A DNA stretch of 64,000 bases from Povalibacter uvarum (GCF_014202975.1 NZ_JACHHZ010000007.1:199913-263912); one strand, 5' to 3'. Shown: positions 8,155-16,990, counted from the stretch's first letter. A program made the numbers and translations. Notes: generated by a model not told the origin, from the sequence alone.

Positions 8155-10222
8155 CTCCGCGAAGTTCTCCGAAGGCACCGAGGAAGGGCATCGCACCTTC
8201 GCTCATGTCTTCCTCGTCGAGGCGAGAGCTCCTGTCGGACGACGAGCGAAACTCGGCGAGCGCCTCGGCATGCACAGCATCGGGTGGAATCTGCGCGCAC
8301 GCCGCGAGGATCCGTGAATCGAAGCGATCCGGGTTCGAGGCATAGTCCGCCAGCAATCGCTTGTTCAAGGCCAGGAAGCGCAACAGCATGGCGATGCTGC
8401 GGTGCTGTGAACCTGTGAAGGTCCACAGATCGATGCCGAGGCGGCGCCCCAGCGATGCACAATGGATCAGGCCTTGAGTGAGAAACAGGCTGTAGTGCAG
8501 CGGGCGCGTACGCTTGAGCTCGTTGACGGGTACACCGAATGCACTGAGCTGACTCGTCAATCGCAGCGGCAGATCGGACAGCACTTGCGCTGCCCGTGCG
8601 TGTCGCCCCACGAACGCGGCGAGTGCCGCCACGACCAAGTCGTGCCATATCGCAATGTTGTTCGGCTCTTCACTGATCCGTCGCGCGTCGACATCGTCGA
8701 GGAATCGTTCGAACCACGCTTTCAGCGCAACTTGCTCGGCATCACTCAGCGCGCCAGCCCGCGCCGTCAGCGTGATGGCATCGAGCAGGGGCCAGAAGCC
8801 GCGAAAGTCCACGATGCCCCATGCGTTGCCGGTCTGCTCTCGCCCAGGAATGACCTGGGCGAATCGCATGTGTGGATTCATGCGAGTGTCGGGATCGATG
8901 AACCAGGTTTTCAGCATGCGCGCGGTGTGATCAAGCAGCGTCATGTCCCGGCTGACCGTCCCCGCGATAGCTGTGCTGCACGCGTCGATCACCAGATGAT
9001 CGAGTGCGGCGCGATCGGTCGATGTGCCCGCGGCTGCAGCGTCATTTCGTTGACCATCGACGTGTCGAATGGTGCCATCTGCATCGACGTGGAAGTATGG
9101 CGCAACGCTGAGGTAATCCGCCGGATCTCCGCTGGCGGCGCAGCCGGTCTTGTTCCGCACGCTCGGCAGCGGACGATTCAATGCTGCTCGCGCGTGTGCG
9201 ATGAGTCCTGAGACCTGAAGATGTTCGCGCCAGTTCCCAAGTGCTGCCTCGTCATAGCAGAGCAGCCGGCCCGGCGGATTGCGTTCGGTCACGAGACGCG
9301 TGTCGAGTTGGCGGCACAGCAGTTCAACGCCTTCGAAGCGCGAGCGCCAGCGCAGTCGTTCGTTGCCTTCGATGCGTTCTTCCGTGGTTGACGTCAGTCG
9401 CGCGACCCACGCACCCTTCACGAAACGACCGCGTTCGGCGCTGACCGCCGTGGGCTGTACATCCCACGAAGCAGTGCGCCAGGTATGCCAGGGTCCCGGA
9501 ACTCCGAGACTCCTGAGCAGCGCGGCCTTGTTGAGATTGCCGTAGCGAAGGCTCTCGTCGAATCGCGCCTGGCTGTCGTTGCGAAAGCCGATCTGCGGTT
9601 CGGTGAGCGTGACCGACACCGAACCCGGCCGCAGCAATTCAGCGTTGTCCTTGATGCGCGCGAGCGGCACGATGAGATGGAATGCCGTGGCATCGCTCTC
9701 GGCGAGACGCCGAATCTGTTCCCAGGCGTCGCTGGTGATGAAGCAGGCGCCGTCCCAGGGCAGCGTCCATCGGGCGATGGCGCGGCCCGCATCGAGCGCG
9801 ACATTGCGGGCCTCGTTCAGCCCGATCGCGTACAGGTTCTTGTGCCGGTACTTCCATTCGAGCGCAAAGCTCGAAGCGTCGAACGCGATGTCGCTGTGCT
9901 TCGGATCGACGCGATCGACACCTGGCGGCAGATCGGACATGTCATTGAAGCAGCGCGCATAGCGATGCATCTCGAAAGGCAGGCGGATGCATTCATGCCC
10001 GGCCTGTTGTATCAGCTCGAGACAGGTGGATTCCACCTGGGCGTCGGCGATGCGGTTGAGCACCCAATGCTTGCGGCATCCGCGCAGCTCGGGCTCGTGC
10101 TCGAGCGTGAAGCGCAGATGAGCCAGCATCTCTTCCGCGCCGTGTCGCGGCGGCAGGCTGTTGCCGAGCACGCGATACAGCGCGAACTGCAGCTGTGGTG
10201 ACGTCGGAACGGATGGAGTCAT
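8105..10222 (-). CDS. Two-domain protein: glycosyltransferase-like domain plus alginate-lyase-type domain
   Basis: Start taken at ATG 10222, giving 705 residues; a 61-residue in-frame extension begins at a TTG and is less likely. Residues about 10-300 look like a GT-A-type nucleotide-sugar transferase fold (FALYRVLGNSLPP, HWVLNRIAD, then LNEARNVALDAGRAIARWTLPWDGACFIT), resembling uncharacterised domains in capsule loci. Residues about 330-640 match the alginate lyase family (Pfam PF05426): NKTGCAASGDPADYLSVAPYF resembles the DKTxxPPSGDxxDYxSLAPY region of AlgL, and NNIAIWHDL matches the NNHxxWxD catalytic Asn motif. No signal peptide was seen, so the lyase-like part may work inside the cell on a sugar chain being assembled or recycled. 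Its 3' end overlaps the SDR gene by 50 bases on the other strand. Confidence 0.82.
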   Translation of the reverse strand: MTPSVPTSPQLQFALYRVLGNSLPPRHGAEEMLAHLRFTLEHEPELRGCRKHWVLNRIADAQVESTCLELIQQAGHECIRLPFEMHRYARCFNDMSDLPPGVDRVDPKHSDIAFDASSFALEWKYRHKNLYAIGLNEARNVALDAGRAIARWTLPWDGACFITSDAWEQIRRLAESDATAFHLIVPLARIKDNAELLRPGSVSVTLTEPQIGFRNDSQARFDESLRYGNLNKAALLRSLGVPGPWHTWRTASWDVQPTAVSAERGRFVKGAWVARLTSTTEERIEGNERLRWRSRFEGVELLCRQLDTRLVTERNPPGRLLCYDEAALGNWREHLQVSGLIAHARAALNRPLPSVRNKTGCAASGDPADYLSVAPYFHVDADGTIRHVDGQRNDAAAAGTSTDRAALDHLVIDACSTAIAGTVSRDMTLLDHTARMLKTWFIDPDTRMNPHMRFAQVIPGREQTGNAWGIVDFRGFWPLLDAITLTARAGALSDAEQVALKAWFERFLDDVDARRISEEPNNIAIWHDLVVAALAAFVGRHARAAQVLSDLPLRLTSQLSAFGVPVNELKRTRPLHYSLFLTQGLIHCASLGRRLGIDLWTFTGSQHRSIAMLLRFLALNKRLLADYASNPDRFDSRILAACAQIPPDAVHAEALAEFRSSSDRSSRLDEEDMSEGAMPFLGAFGELRGVRSPTAAPRPAPRPAS

Positions 10223-10574
10223 CAGCGCGCTCCCGTCGCCTGGTCCGGTCTGAGTTGCCGCTGATTCTGACTCATCTGGCGCCCAGACTGCAGGACTGCA
10301 CGATCGGCTCACGCCCCGCTTGTGCCTCGGCGCGGGAGAGAGGTGCTGCACCGTGCCTCCGGCCAGCACGCCCAGAACGCCGATGGCAGGGACGGCAAGT
10401 GACAATCGCCAGTTCGATTGATCGGCGATGACACTCTCCTTCGGTCAATGACGCGGACGGCATAGCTCGCCTGCCGCGATAAGTCCAGTGTCGGTGGGTT
10501 TTGTCGCCGGCGGTTGATTCTCGCGGGCCGGGCCCTTCAGTATGCTCACCCCGGACACGAGCGGCGCTATTGTC
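10223..10574. other. Intergenic region between divergent genes
   Basis: About 350 bases between the alginate-lyase-type gene and the nnrU-like gene. It must hold both promoters. It is GC-rich, and I see no clear hairpin, operator or small gene with a ribosome-binding site; a TTG-started extension of the lyase gene into this stretch is possible but not favoured. Confidence 0.5.
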
Positions 10575-11156
10575 ATGAGCATCCTGATACTCGGCCTCGT
10601 CCTGTTTCTCGGCGTGCACTCCGTGGCCATCGTGGCCGGGGATTGGCGCGAGTCGATGATCTCGAGACTCGGCGACAAGCCGTGGAAGGGGATCTATTCG
10701 GTCATCTCCATCGTCGGATTCGTGCTGCTGATCTGGGGCTACGGGCTCGCGCGGCAGGAGCCGATCGTGCTGTATGTGCCGCCGGTCTGGACTCGATACG
10801 TCACGGCGCTGCTCATGCTGCCCGTGTTCATTTTCCTGGTCGCGGCCTATCTGCCCGGGCGCATCAAGACGGCCATGAAGCATCCGATGCTGGCCGCTGT
10901 GAAGTTCTGGGCGCTGGCTCACTTGTTCGCGAACGGCACGCTCGCGGACGTGCTGCTGTTCGGCGGCTTCCTGGCCTGGGCCGTTGCAGACCGGATTTCT
11001 TTCAAGCGGCGGCCGCCGCAGAGGATCAAGACGGCGCCGCCGGGCAGATTCAATGACGCGATCGCCGTCATTCTCGGGTTGGCGTTGTACTTCGTGATGA
11101 TCCACTGGCTGCATGTGCGCTGGTTCGGCGTTTCGCCGCTGCCGGTCTCGCTGTAA
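10575..11156 (+). CDS. NnrU-family integral membrane protein
   Basis: ATG 10575 chosen because the protein then starts directly with a membrane segment (MSILILGLVLFLGVHS). About five or six hydrophobic segments span the 193 residues. The family pattern is clear: GVHSVAIVAGDWRESMISRLGDKPWKGIYSVISIVGFVLLIWGYGLARQ in the first third, written here as consecutive positions 9-58, then KHPMLAAVKFWALAHLFANG. NnrU proteins were named from nitric-oxide/nitrite reduction clusters, but most homologues lie outside them and are related to isoprenylcysteine methyltransferase-like membrane folds. There is no denitrification gene nearby, so a direct role in NO metabolism is not supported here. Confidence 0.9.
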   Translation: MSILILGLVLFLGVHSVAIVAGDWRESMISRLGDKPWKGIYSVISIVGFVLLIWGYGLARQEPIVLYVPPVWTRYVTALLMLPVFIFLVAAYLPGRIKTAMKHPMLAAVKFWALAHLFANGTLADVLLFGGFLAWAVADRISFKRRPPQRIKTAPPGRFNDAIAVILGLALYFVMIHWLHVRWFGVSPLPVSL

Positions 11157-11194
11157 CCCATTTGCGCGTTCTCACCTTCGTGTTCGAGGTCTCC

Positions 11195-12496
11195 ATGCGT
11201 TCTCTGACGATCAATACGGTTTGCCTTGCCGGTCTGCTGACTACTGCTTCTGTCGCGGGTGTTCAGGCGGCGGAGTCCGCCGATCGGGTGCAGGTCATTC
11301 GTGCGGGACGGCTCGTCGATGTTGCCGCCGGACGTGTGCTGGAGAACCAGGTCGTCGTCATCAGGGGAGAGCGCATTGAATCAGTCGGTCCCGCGGCCAG
11401 TGCATCGATACCTGCTGGCGCAGAGGTCATCGACTTGTCGTCCAGCACGGTGTTGCCGGGGATCATCGATACGCACACGCATCTGATGGGTGACCCCACG
11501 CTGCCGCCTTACTACGGTTATGGCCTGTCGGTGCCGCGCATGGCGCTGAAGGGAGCCGCGAACGCAAAGGTCACGCTGCTCGCTGGTGTGACCACAGTGC
11601 GCGATGTCGGATCTGACGGCTACAGCGATGTGGCTTTGCGCGACGCGATCAACGACGGTGATGTCCCTGGTCCGAGAGTGCTGGCATCGGGCCCGGCGCT
11701 CGGTATAACTGGCGGACATTGCGATTCGAACATGCTCGCGCCCGAGTTCAAGTACGAGGCCGAAGGTGTTGCCAACGGCGCCGACGCCGTCCGTACCGCT
11801 GTTCGCCGCAACGTGAAATACGGCAGCGATGTGATCAAGTACTGCGGCACAGGAGGCGTGTTCTCGAAAGGGACGAAAGTCGGCCAGCAGCAGTACACGG
11901 CGGAAGAAGTCGCCGCGCTGATCGACGAAGCTCACATGCATGGCCGCAAGGTGGCTGTGCACGCGCATGGCGCGGATGGCATCAAAGTCGCGATTCGCGC
12001 CGGGGTCGATACCGTCGAGCATGCGAGCCTGATCGACGACGAAGGCATCGCGCTGGCGAAGAAGAACGGCACGTTCCTCTCGATGGACATCTACAACACC
12101 GAGTACACGCAGGCAGAAGGCCCGAAGCGCGGTGAACTGGAAGAGTTCCTGCGCAAGGACCGCGAAGTCGCGCAGATCCAGCGCGACAATTTCCAGAAAG
12201 CAGTGAAGGCGGGCGTGAAGATGACCTTCGGCACGGATTCCGGCGTCTACACGCACGGCGACAACGCGAAGCAGTTCGCCGTGATGGTGAAGTACGGCAT
12301 GACGTCCATGCAGGCGCTGCAAGCGGCAACTGTGGTCGGCGCGGACGCAGTCGGTTTGAAGGGTCAGATCGGCGCAATCGCCGCAGGACACTACGCCGAC
12401 ATCATTGCAGTGAGCGGCAATCCGCTGACCGATATCCATGCGATGGAGACGATGCAGTTCGTGATGAAAGGCGGGCAGGTGTATCTGGGGCCGTGA
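11195..12496 (+). CDS. Secreted amidohydrolase (imidazolonepropionase/Xaa-Pro dipeptidase-like)
   Basis: ATG 11195 has GAGGT upstream and begins a signal peptide ending near VQA-AES, so the 433-aa enzyme is periplasmic. Metal-centre residues of the amidohydrolase superfamily are in order: His94-x-His96 in GIIDTHTHLMG, the carboxylated Lys in DVIKYCGTGG, His in VAVHAHGADG, His in TVEHASLIDD and Asp in MTFGTDSG. This subgroup includes bacterial enzymes that hydrolyse N-acyl amino acids or Xaa-Arg/Lys/Pro dipeptides. It forms a single-gene unit ending at a large palindrome. Confidence 0.93.
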   Translation: MRSLTINTVCLAGLLTTASVAGVQAAESADRVQVIRAGRLVDVAAGRVLENQVVVIRGERIESVGPAASASIPAGAEVIDLSSSTVLPGIIDTHTHLMGDPTLPPYYGYGLSVPRMALKGAANAKVTLLAGVTTVRDVGSDGYSDVALRDAINDGDVPGPRVLASGPALGITGGHCDSNMLAPEFKYEAEGVANGADAVRTAVRRNVKYGSDVIKYCGTGGVFSKGTKVGQQQYTAEEVAALIDEAHMHGRKVAVHAHGADGIKVAIRAGVDTVEHASLIDDEGIALAKKNGTFLSMDIYNTEYTQAEGPKRGELEEFLRKDREVAQIQRDNFQKAVKAGVKMTFGTDSGVYTHGDNAKQFAVMVKYGMTSMQALQAATVVGADAVGLKGQIGAIAAGHYADIIAVSGNPLTDIHAMETMQFVMKGGQVYLGP

Positions 12497-12530
12497 GGGC
12501 CGGTGCTCAATCGGTTGCGGAGGGTTTGGC

Positions 12531-12614
12531 TGTGGGTCCGGCTTTAGCCGGACGTCATCGCGAAGCGATCCGGAGATGCCTTCGGCATGACGTCCGGCTA
12601 AAGCCGGACCCACA
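12531..12614. repeat. Family B palindrome, copy 1 (28-bp perfect stem)
   Basis: Arms 12531-12558 and 12587-12614 are perfect reverse complements over 28 bp (TGTGGGTCCGGCTTTAGCC...). The arms each contain a smaller hairpin (GTCCGGCTTTAGCCGGAC), and the 28-base centre holds two more (ATCGCGAAGCGAT and ATGCCTTCGGCAT), so a cloverleaf-like structure can form. It lies between converging genes and could stop transcription both ways. Partial copies occur at 34970, 36837 and 43794. Confidence 0.88.
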
Positions 12615-12663
12615 GCAGGAGTGGAACCAGCGCTCGTTGCTAATGGCTCGCCGCTCGCCGCCT

Positions 12664-13131
12664 TCAGGCGCTCTTCTTTTTCCTCGAAGCCTTGGGCGCG
12701 GAGCGCACGGCCTGCACCGCCGTATTCAACGCCACCGCTTCACGAATGAGCGCCTTCAACGCCTTCTCGTCGATCTTGTCGCCTTCGCGAAAATCGATCG
12801 CGCGCCTGGTGTTGCCTTCGAGGCTCGAATTGAACAGGCCTGACGGATCTTTCAGCGACGCACCCTTGGCGAAGGTCATCTTCACGGCGCTCTTGTAGCT
12901 TTCGCCGGTGGTGATGATTCCGTCGTGAGACCACACGGGCACGTCACCCCATTTGATTTCCTCGATGACATCCGGGTCGGCCTGCCTGATGAGTGCACGG
13001 ATGCGGGCGAGCGTGTCGCCTCGCCAGCCGCCGAGCTCTTTGATCTTCGCGTCGATACGCTTGGCGCCCGAGCCGCCATCGCTTTGCTTTGCCGCGCTCT
13101 TCTTCTTCGCGGCGGTCGTCGTCTTCTTCAT
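12664..13131 (-). CDS. DUF1801 protein with basic tails (155 aa)
   Basis: The central part (about 25-135) matches the DUF1801/YdhG-like fold: LARIRALIRQADPDVIEEIKWGDVPVW, then VKMTFAKGASLKDPSGLFNSSLEG. Members bind small ligands or iron in some crystal structures (frataxin-like topology), but no general function is agreed. Both ends are Lys/Ala-rich (KKTTTAAKKKSAAK; SRKKKSA), a composition seen in proteins that touch nucleic acid or the nucleoid. It is the last gene of a leftward run of five, 40 bases after another DUF1801 gene. Confidence 0.88.
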   Translation of the reverse strand: MKKTTTAAKKKSAAKQSDGGSGAKRIDAKIKELGGWRGDTLARIRALIRQADPDVIEEIKWGDVPVWSHDGIITTGESYKSAVKMTFAKGASLKDPSGLFNSSLEGNTRRAIDFREGDKIDEKALKALIREAVALNTAVQAVRSAPKASRKKKSA

Positions 13132-13171
13132 GACTTCATCCTTTGATCATTCGATGTATCGGGGATCCGGG

Positions 13172-13699
13172 TCACAGACGCTCGCCGGGTAACCGGCTGG
13201 CCTGTTCGACCCACGAGGAAAACTGTACTTCGTCGAAGTCGTCCTCACGGATGTCGAGGTAGCGCACGTCCTTGTGCTTCGAGGGGCCGGGCGGAACGGG
13301 TCTCAGCGAGGCTCCACGGAAGAAGGTCACTTTGATGTACTTCGCAAAGACGTGAAAGCTCAGGAACCAGCCTTCGCCTTCGAGTCCGTAGAAGGGCGAG
13401 TTCCATTTGACCGCCTTCTGGACGCCAGGAACGATGCGCATGATGAGCTTGTCGAGACGTCGACCCATGGCGCTCTTCCAGCCGGGCATCGCGGCGATGT
13501 ACGCCTGTACGGGAGGGTCGCCATGGCCTTTCGCAATCTGCGGATTCCCGCCCGAGAGCAGAACCACTTTGCCGCCCTCGGAGGACTGCTTCTTCGCCGG
13601 CGCCTTGCGCGGCTTGACTGCCTTCGCAGCGACCCGCTTCGTGCCGGGTTTCTTCGCGGCTTTCGCCTTGGCGGATTTCCTGGCTGCCATCGCGTTCAT
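13172..13699 (-). CDS. DUF1801 protein with long Lys/Ala-rich N-terminal tail (175 aa)
   Basis: ATG 13699 is chosen because it overlaps the preceding gene's TGA as ATGA, a sign of translational coupling. About 35 residues of Lys/Ala/Pro-rich tail precede the DUF1801 domain (PVQAYIAAMPGWKSAMGRRLDKLIMRIVP, KWNSPFYGLEGEGWFLSFHVFAKYIKVTFFRG). The domain is the larger of the two in this operon, so they are paralogues rather than duplicates. Function not established; the histone-like tail is worth noting. Confidence 0.87.
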   Translation of the reverse strand: MNAMAARKSAKAKAAKKPGTKRVAAKAVKPRKAPAKKQSSEGGKVVLLSGGNPQIAKGHGDPPVQAYIAAMPGWKSAMGRRLDKLIMRIVPGVQKAVKWNSPFYGLEGEGWFLSFHVFAKYIKVTFFRGASLRPVPPGPSKHKDVRYLDIREDDFDEVQFSSWVEQASRLPGERL

Positions 13700-13905
13700 T
13701 CCGGTCGGCGCGCTTGTGATCTGGCGAAGTAGGGCAGCGCAAACATGTACAGGCCCGTGAGCATGAGCAGGATGAGCGGGAACAGCGCGAGAAGCCCGAC
13801 CCACACTGCTTGCTCCTTCTGCGCCAGTGCAACGAGATTGGCGATGACCGCCAGCGTGAAGGCGATGGACAGCCAGCGATGAATCTGTCGAATCCACTTG
13901 TTCAT
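13696..13905 (-). CDS. Small membrane protein (69 aa)
   Basis: A good AGGGGA site precedes ATG 13905. Two membrane segments are evident (WLSIAFTLAVIANLVALA and WVGLLALFPLILLMLTGLYMFALPYF), with a basic C-terminal tail. The N terminus NKWIRQIHRWLS resembles the start of PepSY-associated or cytochrome-b-like small membrane proteins. It is coupled to the next gene by an ATGA overlap and lies in the ArsR/AHSA1 operon; role unknown. Confidence 0.82.
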   Translation of the reverse strand: MNKWIRQIHRWLSIAFTLAVIANLVALAQKEQAVWVGLLALFPLILLMLTGLYMFALPYFARSQARRPE

Positions 13906-13937
13906 GTCATGTCCCCTGGTGATGACTCGTAGCGACT

Positions 13938-14378
13938 TCAATCCGTGCGGCCCAGGAGCTGTTCCAGATTGCCAAGGAACTGCTGCCAGCCATGCTTCGC
14001 ACCGCCGAAGGCCTGCTTCTGCTCGGGCCGGAAGCCTGACTGCTCCATGCGCAGGTGCGTCCCTGTGCTCGTCTGCGTGAGCGTGAAGACCACCACGCTC
14101 TTCAGGGCGAAGGCGGGATCGTCGTGCGCGAAGTCCCATGTATAGGACAGCGTCTTGTGCTGTTCGATGGCGAGCACTTCGCAATCCAGCACGCCGCCCC
14201 AGTCGCCGCGAAGATTGAATCGATGCCCGACGACCGGCTTGAAATCGCTTTTCATGAGCCATTCCTCGATCAGGTGCGGTTGAGTGAGTGCGCGCCAGAC
14301 CTTCTCCAGCGGAAACGGCATCTCGCGCTCGACGACGACGCTGCGCGTCTGCCCCTCGTTCAACGATCGGGAATTCAT
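13938..14378 (-). CDS. AHSA1/SRPBCC-domain protein (146 aa)
   Basis: Typical activator-of-Hsp90-homologue-1-like START fold: FPLEKVWRALTQPHLIEEWLMKSDF at the N terminus, GDWGGVLDCEVLAIEQHKTLSYTW in the middle, and a long C-terminal helix (GAKHGWQQFLGNLEQLLGRTD). These proteins bind hydrophobic ligands in a deep cavity. Its start overlaps the upstream ArsR-type regulator's stop by four bases (ATGA). The regulator-AHSA1 pairing is very common in bacteria and suggests the regulator senses or responds to the same ligand or stress. Confidence 0.93.
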   Translation of the reverse strand: MNSRSLNEGQTRSVVVEREMPFPLEKVWRALTQPHLIEEWLMKSDFKPVVGHRFNLRGDWGGVLDCEVLAIEQHKTLSYTWDFAHDDPAFALKSVVVFTLTQTSTGTHLRMEQSGFRPEQKQAFGGAKHGWQQFLGNLEQLLGRTD

Positions 14379-14704
14379 TGGTCCATCCTTCGCAATAAAT
14401 CTTCGAGGCGGTCGAAGCGGCTCTGCCAGAAACCGGCCATTTGCCGCGTCCAGTCGATCAGCGGACTCAAGGCGCCGACCTGTGCGCTGTAGTGCGTCTG
14501 GCGTCCCTCATGACGGTCGCTCACCAGTCCGGCCTGTTTCAGAACGCCCAGGTGCTTGGAGACAGCGGGTTGCGAGATGCCGGCTCGGGCGGTGAGGGCG
14601 CCGACGGTCTGCTCGCCTTCGCGACACAGCCGTTCGAAGATCGCCCGCCGGGTCGGATCGGCCAGTGTCCTGAAGAGGGTGTCGCGGGCGTTCTGCATTC
14701 GCAA
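14375..14704 (-). CDS. ArsR-family transcriptional regulator
   Basis: 109 residues with the winged helix-turn-helix of ArsR/SmtB repressors (FRTLADPTRRAIFERLCREGEQTVGALTARAGISQPAVSKHLGVLKQAGLVSDRHEGRQTHY, residues about 11-73). No Cys-x-Cys metal site is visible, so it is of the metal-independent group found with AHSA1 proteins. First gene of a leftward operon of five; it is probably autoregulated from the AT-rich stretch at 14705-14931. Confidence 0.93.
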   Translation of the reverse strand: MRMQNARDTLFRTLADPTRRAIFERLCREGEQTVGALTARAGISQPAVSKHLGVLKQAGLVSDRHEGRQTHYSAQVGALSPLIDWTRQMAGFWQSRFDRLEDLLRRMDQ

Positions 14705-14931
14705 TGAATAACCAAAGAGCTATGAGTAGACTGTATAAACTTTGGCGGATATGCGAGTCAATAGGCAATTTATGGGCCTATAGGCTGCTACGGCCGATTG
14801 ACCAATAACCATTGAGGTATTTATATCGACCACTGCTCCGAGGGGCAGCGCGCGGCAGGATGGCTTGACTGCCGGACCCGCGTCGGCCAACTCTGCGGCC
14901 GGTGCCCCAGGAACGAAGACGTCTTCCGAAA

Positions 14932-15729
14932 ATGCTCCAGATGCTCGTATGCGATCTCGATGGAACGTTGCTCATGTCGGGTGAGCCTTTCGACCCGCGT
15001 GACGTACATGCAATGCATGAGCTTGGCGAGAAGGGCGCGGTTCGCGCGATAGCCACCGGCCGTGCGCTCGCCACCGCGAAGAAAGTGATCACGGCGGAAT
15101 TTCCCATCGACTATCTGATCTTCTCTTCCGGCGCCGGCATTCTCGACTGGCGTTCGCAGGAGTTGCTCGTGTCGCACACGTTGCAGCCCGATGATGCGGA
15201 GCGTGCCGTGCAGACCTTTCTCGCCCATGAGCTCGACTTCATGATCCATGCGCCGATCCCCGGGCAGCACATCTTTCATTTCCATCGCACGGGGAACGCG
15301 AATCCCGATTTCGAACGGCGACTGGCTCGCTATGCCGCGGATGGTCGTGTGTTCGAACAGGGTGCGTGGCGCAACCCGGCGAGTCAGTTGCTCGCCGTCT
15401 GTCCCGGCGGCGACCCGGCTGAACCCTTCGAGACGCTGCGGCGAGAGCTTCCGGATCTGAGCGTGATCCGCGCCACCTCTCCGCTGGATGGCCGCAGCAT
15501 GTGGATCGAGGCGTTCTCTGCCGGTGTTTCCAAGTCGCAGGCTGCTGCGTGGATCGCGCGGACTTGCGATATCAGCAGCGAGAACGCGTGGGCGATCGGC
15601 AACGACTACAACGATTGGGATCTGTTGCGTTGGGCAGGCAGCGCCGCGGTCGTGACGAATGCGCCAGAGGCGATGCGGGCAGAGTTCACGACGGTGAGCT
15701 CATTGAACGAATGGCTCGGGTCGCATTGA
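14932..15729 (+). CDS. HAD-superfamily (Cof-type, IIB) phosphatase
   Basis: 265 residues from ATG 14932; a second ATG three codons on is possible. All four HAD motifs are present: DLDGT with Asp8 nucleophile and Asp10 acid/base (I), ATGR (II), Lys in SKSQA (III) and GNDYNDWDLL (IV). The large C2B cap between motifs II and III makes it a Cof-like hydrolase, which usually acts on sugar phosphates, phosphoserine-type metabolites or pyridoxal phosphate. No linked pathway gene is adjacent. Confidence 0.93.
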   Translation: MLQMLVCDLDGTLLMSGEPFDPRDVHAMHELGEKGAVRAIATGRALATAKKVITAEFPIDYLIFSSGAGILDWRSQELLVSHTLQPDDAERAVQTFLAHELDFMIHAPIPGQHIFHFHRTGNANPDFERRLARYAADGRVFEQGAWRNPASQLLAVCPGGDPAEPFETLRRELPDLSVIRATSPLDGRSMWIEAFSAGVSKSQAAAWIARTCDISSENAWAIGNDYNDWDLLRWAGSAAVVTNAPEAMRAEFTTVSSLNEWLGSH

Positions 15730-15745
15730 GCTCTGCCGCGCGTAC

Positions 15746-16990
15746 TCACTCGCATTCGAAAGGAACCGACGGTGGCGCTGTTCCGAGTCGTGGCAGTTCA
15801 TAGGGACGAACCCAGGCGCCGGGCTTCGAGAAATCCCGATACGTGAGAATCGCCGCGTTCCCCGCGACCATCGCGTCCTGGACATTCAGGCATCCCATTC
15901 CGGCTGCGGCATACCACTGACCGTTGCGACGCTCGTAAAGCACTGCTGGCGGTGGATCGCGCGGCGGATAAGCGATCGGCATGCCGACATCGATCAGCAG
16001 ACGCGCTCCCGAGAGGCTGACGGATTCACCGAAGCGCACCGGAAGATCGAACTCCGGCGGCATGGGTTCGTGCAGCAGCATGCCGCGCTCCACCCAGGGA
16101 CTGTGATATCGGCCGAATGTATAGACAGCCCCAGGCAGCCGCGGATCGCGCGGATTCGGTTGGTCTGGCGCTGAGACGACGATCAGGTTGCCGTCGAAAG
16201 CGAAGGAGCTGCCGAACCCATCGCCCGGTGCCGTGCCCGTTCCCATGAGTTTTTGTCCCTGCGTCCACTGCGTTCCGGTGCGCTCGAATGTGTAGACCGC
16301 GCCGCGCCCACCGTCGGCATCGGGATCGACCATGAGCGCCGTGCTCTTGCGCAGCGCGAGGCGATTTCCATACACCGGTGCGATCTGTCCCTGGTGGACG
16401 AACTGCTCGCCGGTCTTGCGTGTGTAGACGTGAACCTGCTTGTAGGCCGTCGCGGCGTTGCTGTATCGCGCAAGAATGAGTGCGGTGCCTTCATGGAATG
16501 CAACATCGATGATGGTCACGCGGATGTAGTCGGCAGGCGTTGGCAGGACGATCGTCTGTGCATGAGTCCACACGCGGGAAGGACGAGTGAAAACATAGAC
16601 CGCACTGGGATTGATGCTGCTGCCGCCGCTGATCAAAAGCACGCGGCCATCGATCGCCGCTGGCGCTCCGAAATCATGATAGGTCGGAGAAGGTGGAGGA
16701 TCCGGCGGTCCGTCCTCGTCGGGATTGAACAGGACCTGAGTGCCCGCCCACACGTTCGGTGCGGTTCGCGTCCACACCTGGGCCACGCCGCTGCTCGATG
16801 TTTCGATCGCAACGTTCTCCTGCATCGCCACGATGGAATTCCAGCAGTAGACGTCATAGCAGATGGGCAGCCTGCTCGTGATCGTCGCGGGTGCGATGAT
16901 CGGTAACTGCTGGGCGAGCAGAGGGGCCGGCAGCAGCAGAGTGAGGAAGCAGAGCGAGCGGCAGCCGCGGACGATCGTCTGGAAACACAT
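15746..16990 (-). CDS. Secreted FG-GAP/propeller-like protein (414 aa)
   Basis: A signal peptide (CFLTLLLPAPLLAQ) precedes a chain of repeated units of the type GAVYTFERTGTQWTQGQKL.., GDGFGSSFAFDGNLIVVSAPDQ.., SAVYVFTRPSRVWTHAQTI, spaced about 50 residues apart. This is the pattern of FG-GAP or similar integrin-like beta-propeller repeats found in secreted proteins. Two Cys pairs (CYDVYCW near the start, C-terminal FECE) may form disulfides. No enzyme motif. It ends 16 bases from the converging HAD gene. Confidence 0.85.
   Translation of the reverse strand: MCFQTIVRGCRSLCFLTLLLPAPLLAQQLPIIAPATITSRLPICYDVYCWNSIVAMQENVAIETSSSGVAQVWTRTAPNVWAGTQVLFNPDEDGPPDPPPSPTYHDFGAPAAIDGRVLLISGGSSINPSAVYVFTRPSRVWTHAQTIVLPTPADYIRVTIIDVAFHEGTALILARYSNAATAYKQVHVYTRKTGEQFVHQGQIAPVYGNRLALRKSTALMVDPDADGGRGAVYTFERTGTQWTQGQKLMGTGTAPGDGFGSSFAFDGNLIVVSAPDQPNPRDPRLPGAVYTFGRYHSPWVERGMLLHEPMPPEFDLPVRFGESVSLSGARLLIDVGMPIAYPPRDPPPAVLYERRNGQWYAAAGMGCLNVQDAMVAGNAAILTYRDFSKPGAWVRPYELPRLGTAPPSVPFECE

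Noticed and set aside
10575-11156. A denitrification locus around the NnrU-like gene
   Set aside because: No nir, nor or nos genes are present; the family name alone does not support it.
11381-12613. A 410-residue minus-strand frame opposite the amidohydrolase
   Set aside because: The amidohydrolase metal-ligand motifs are all on the plus strand; the other frame starts in a palindrome.
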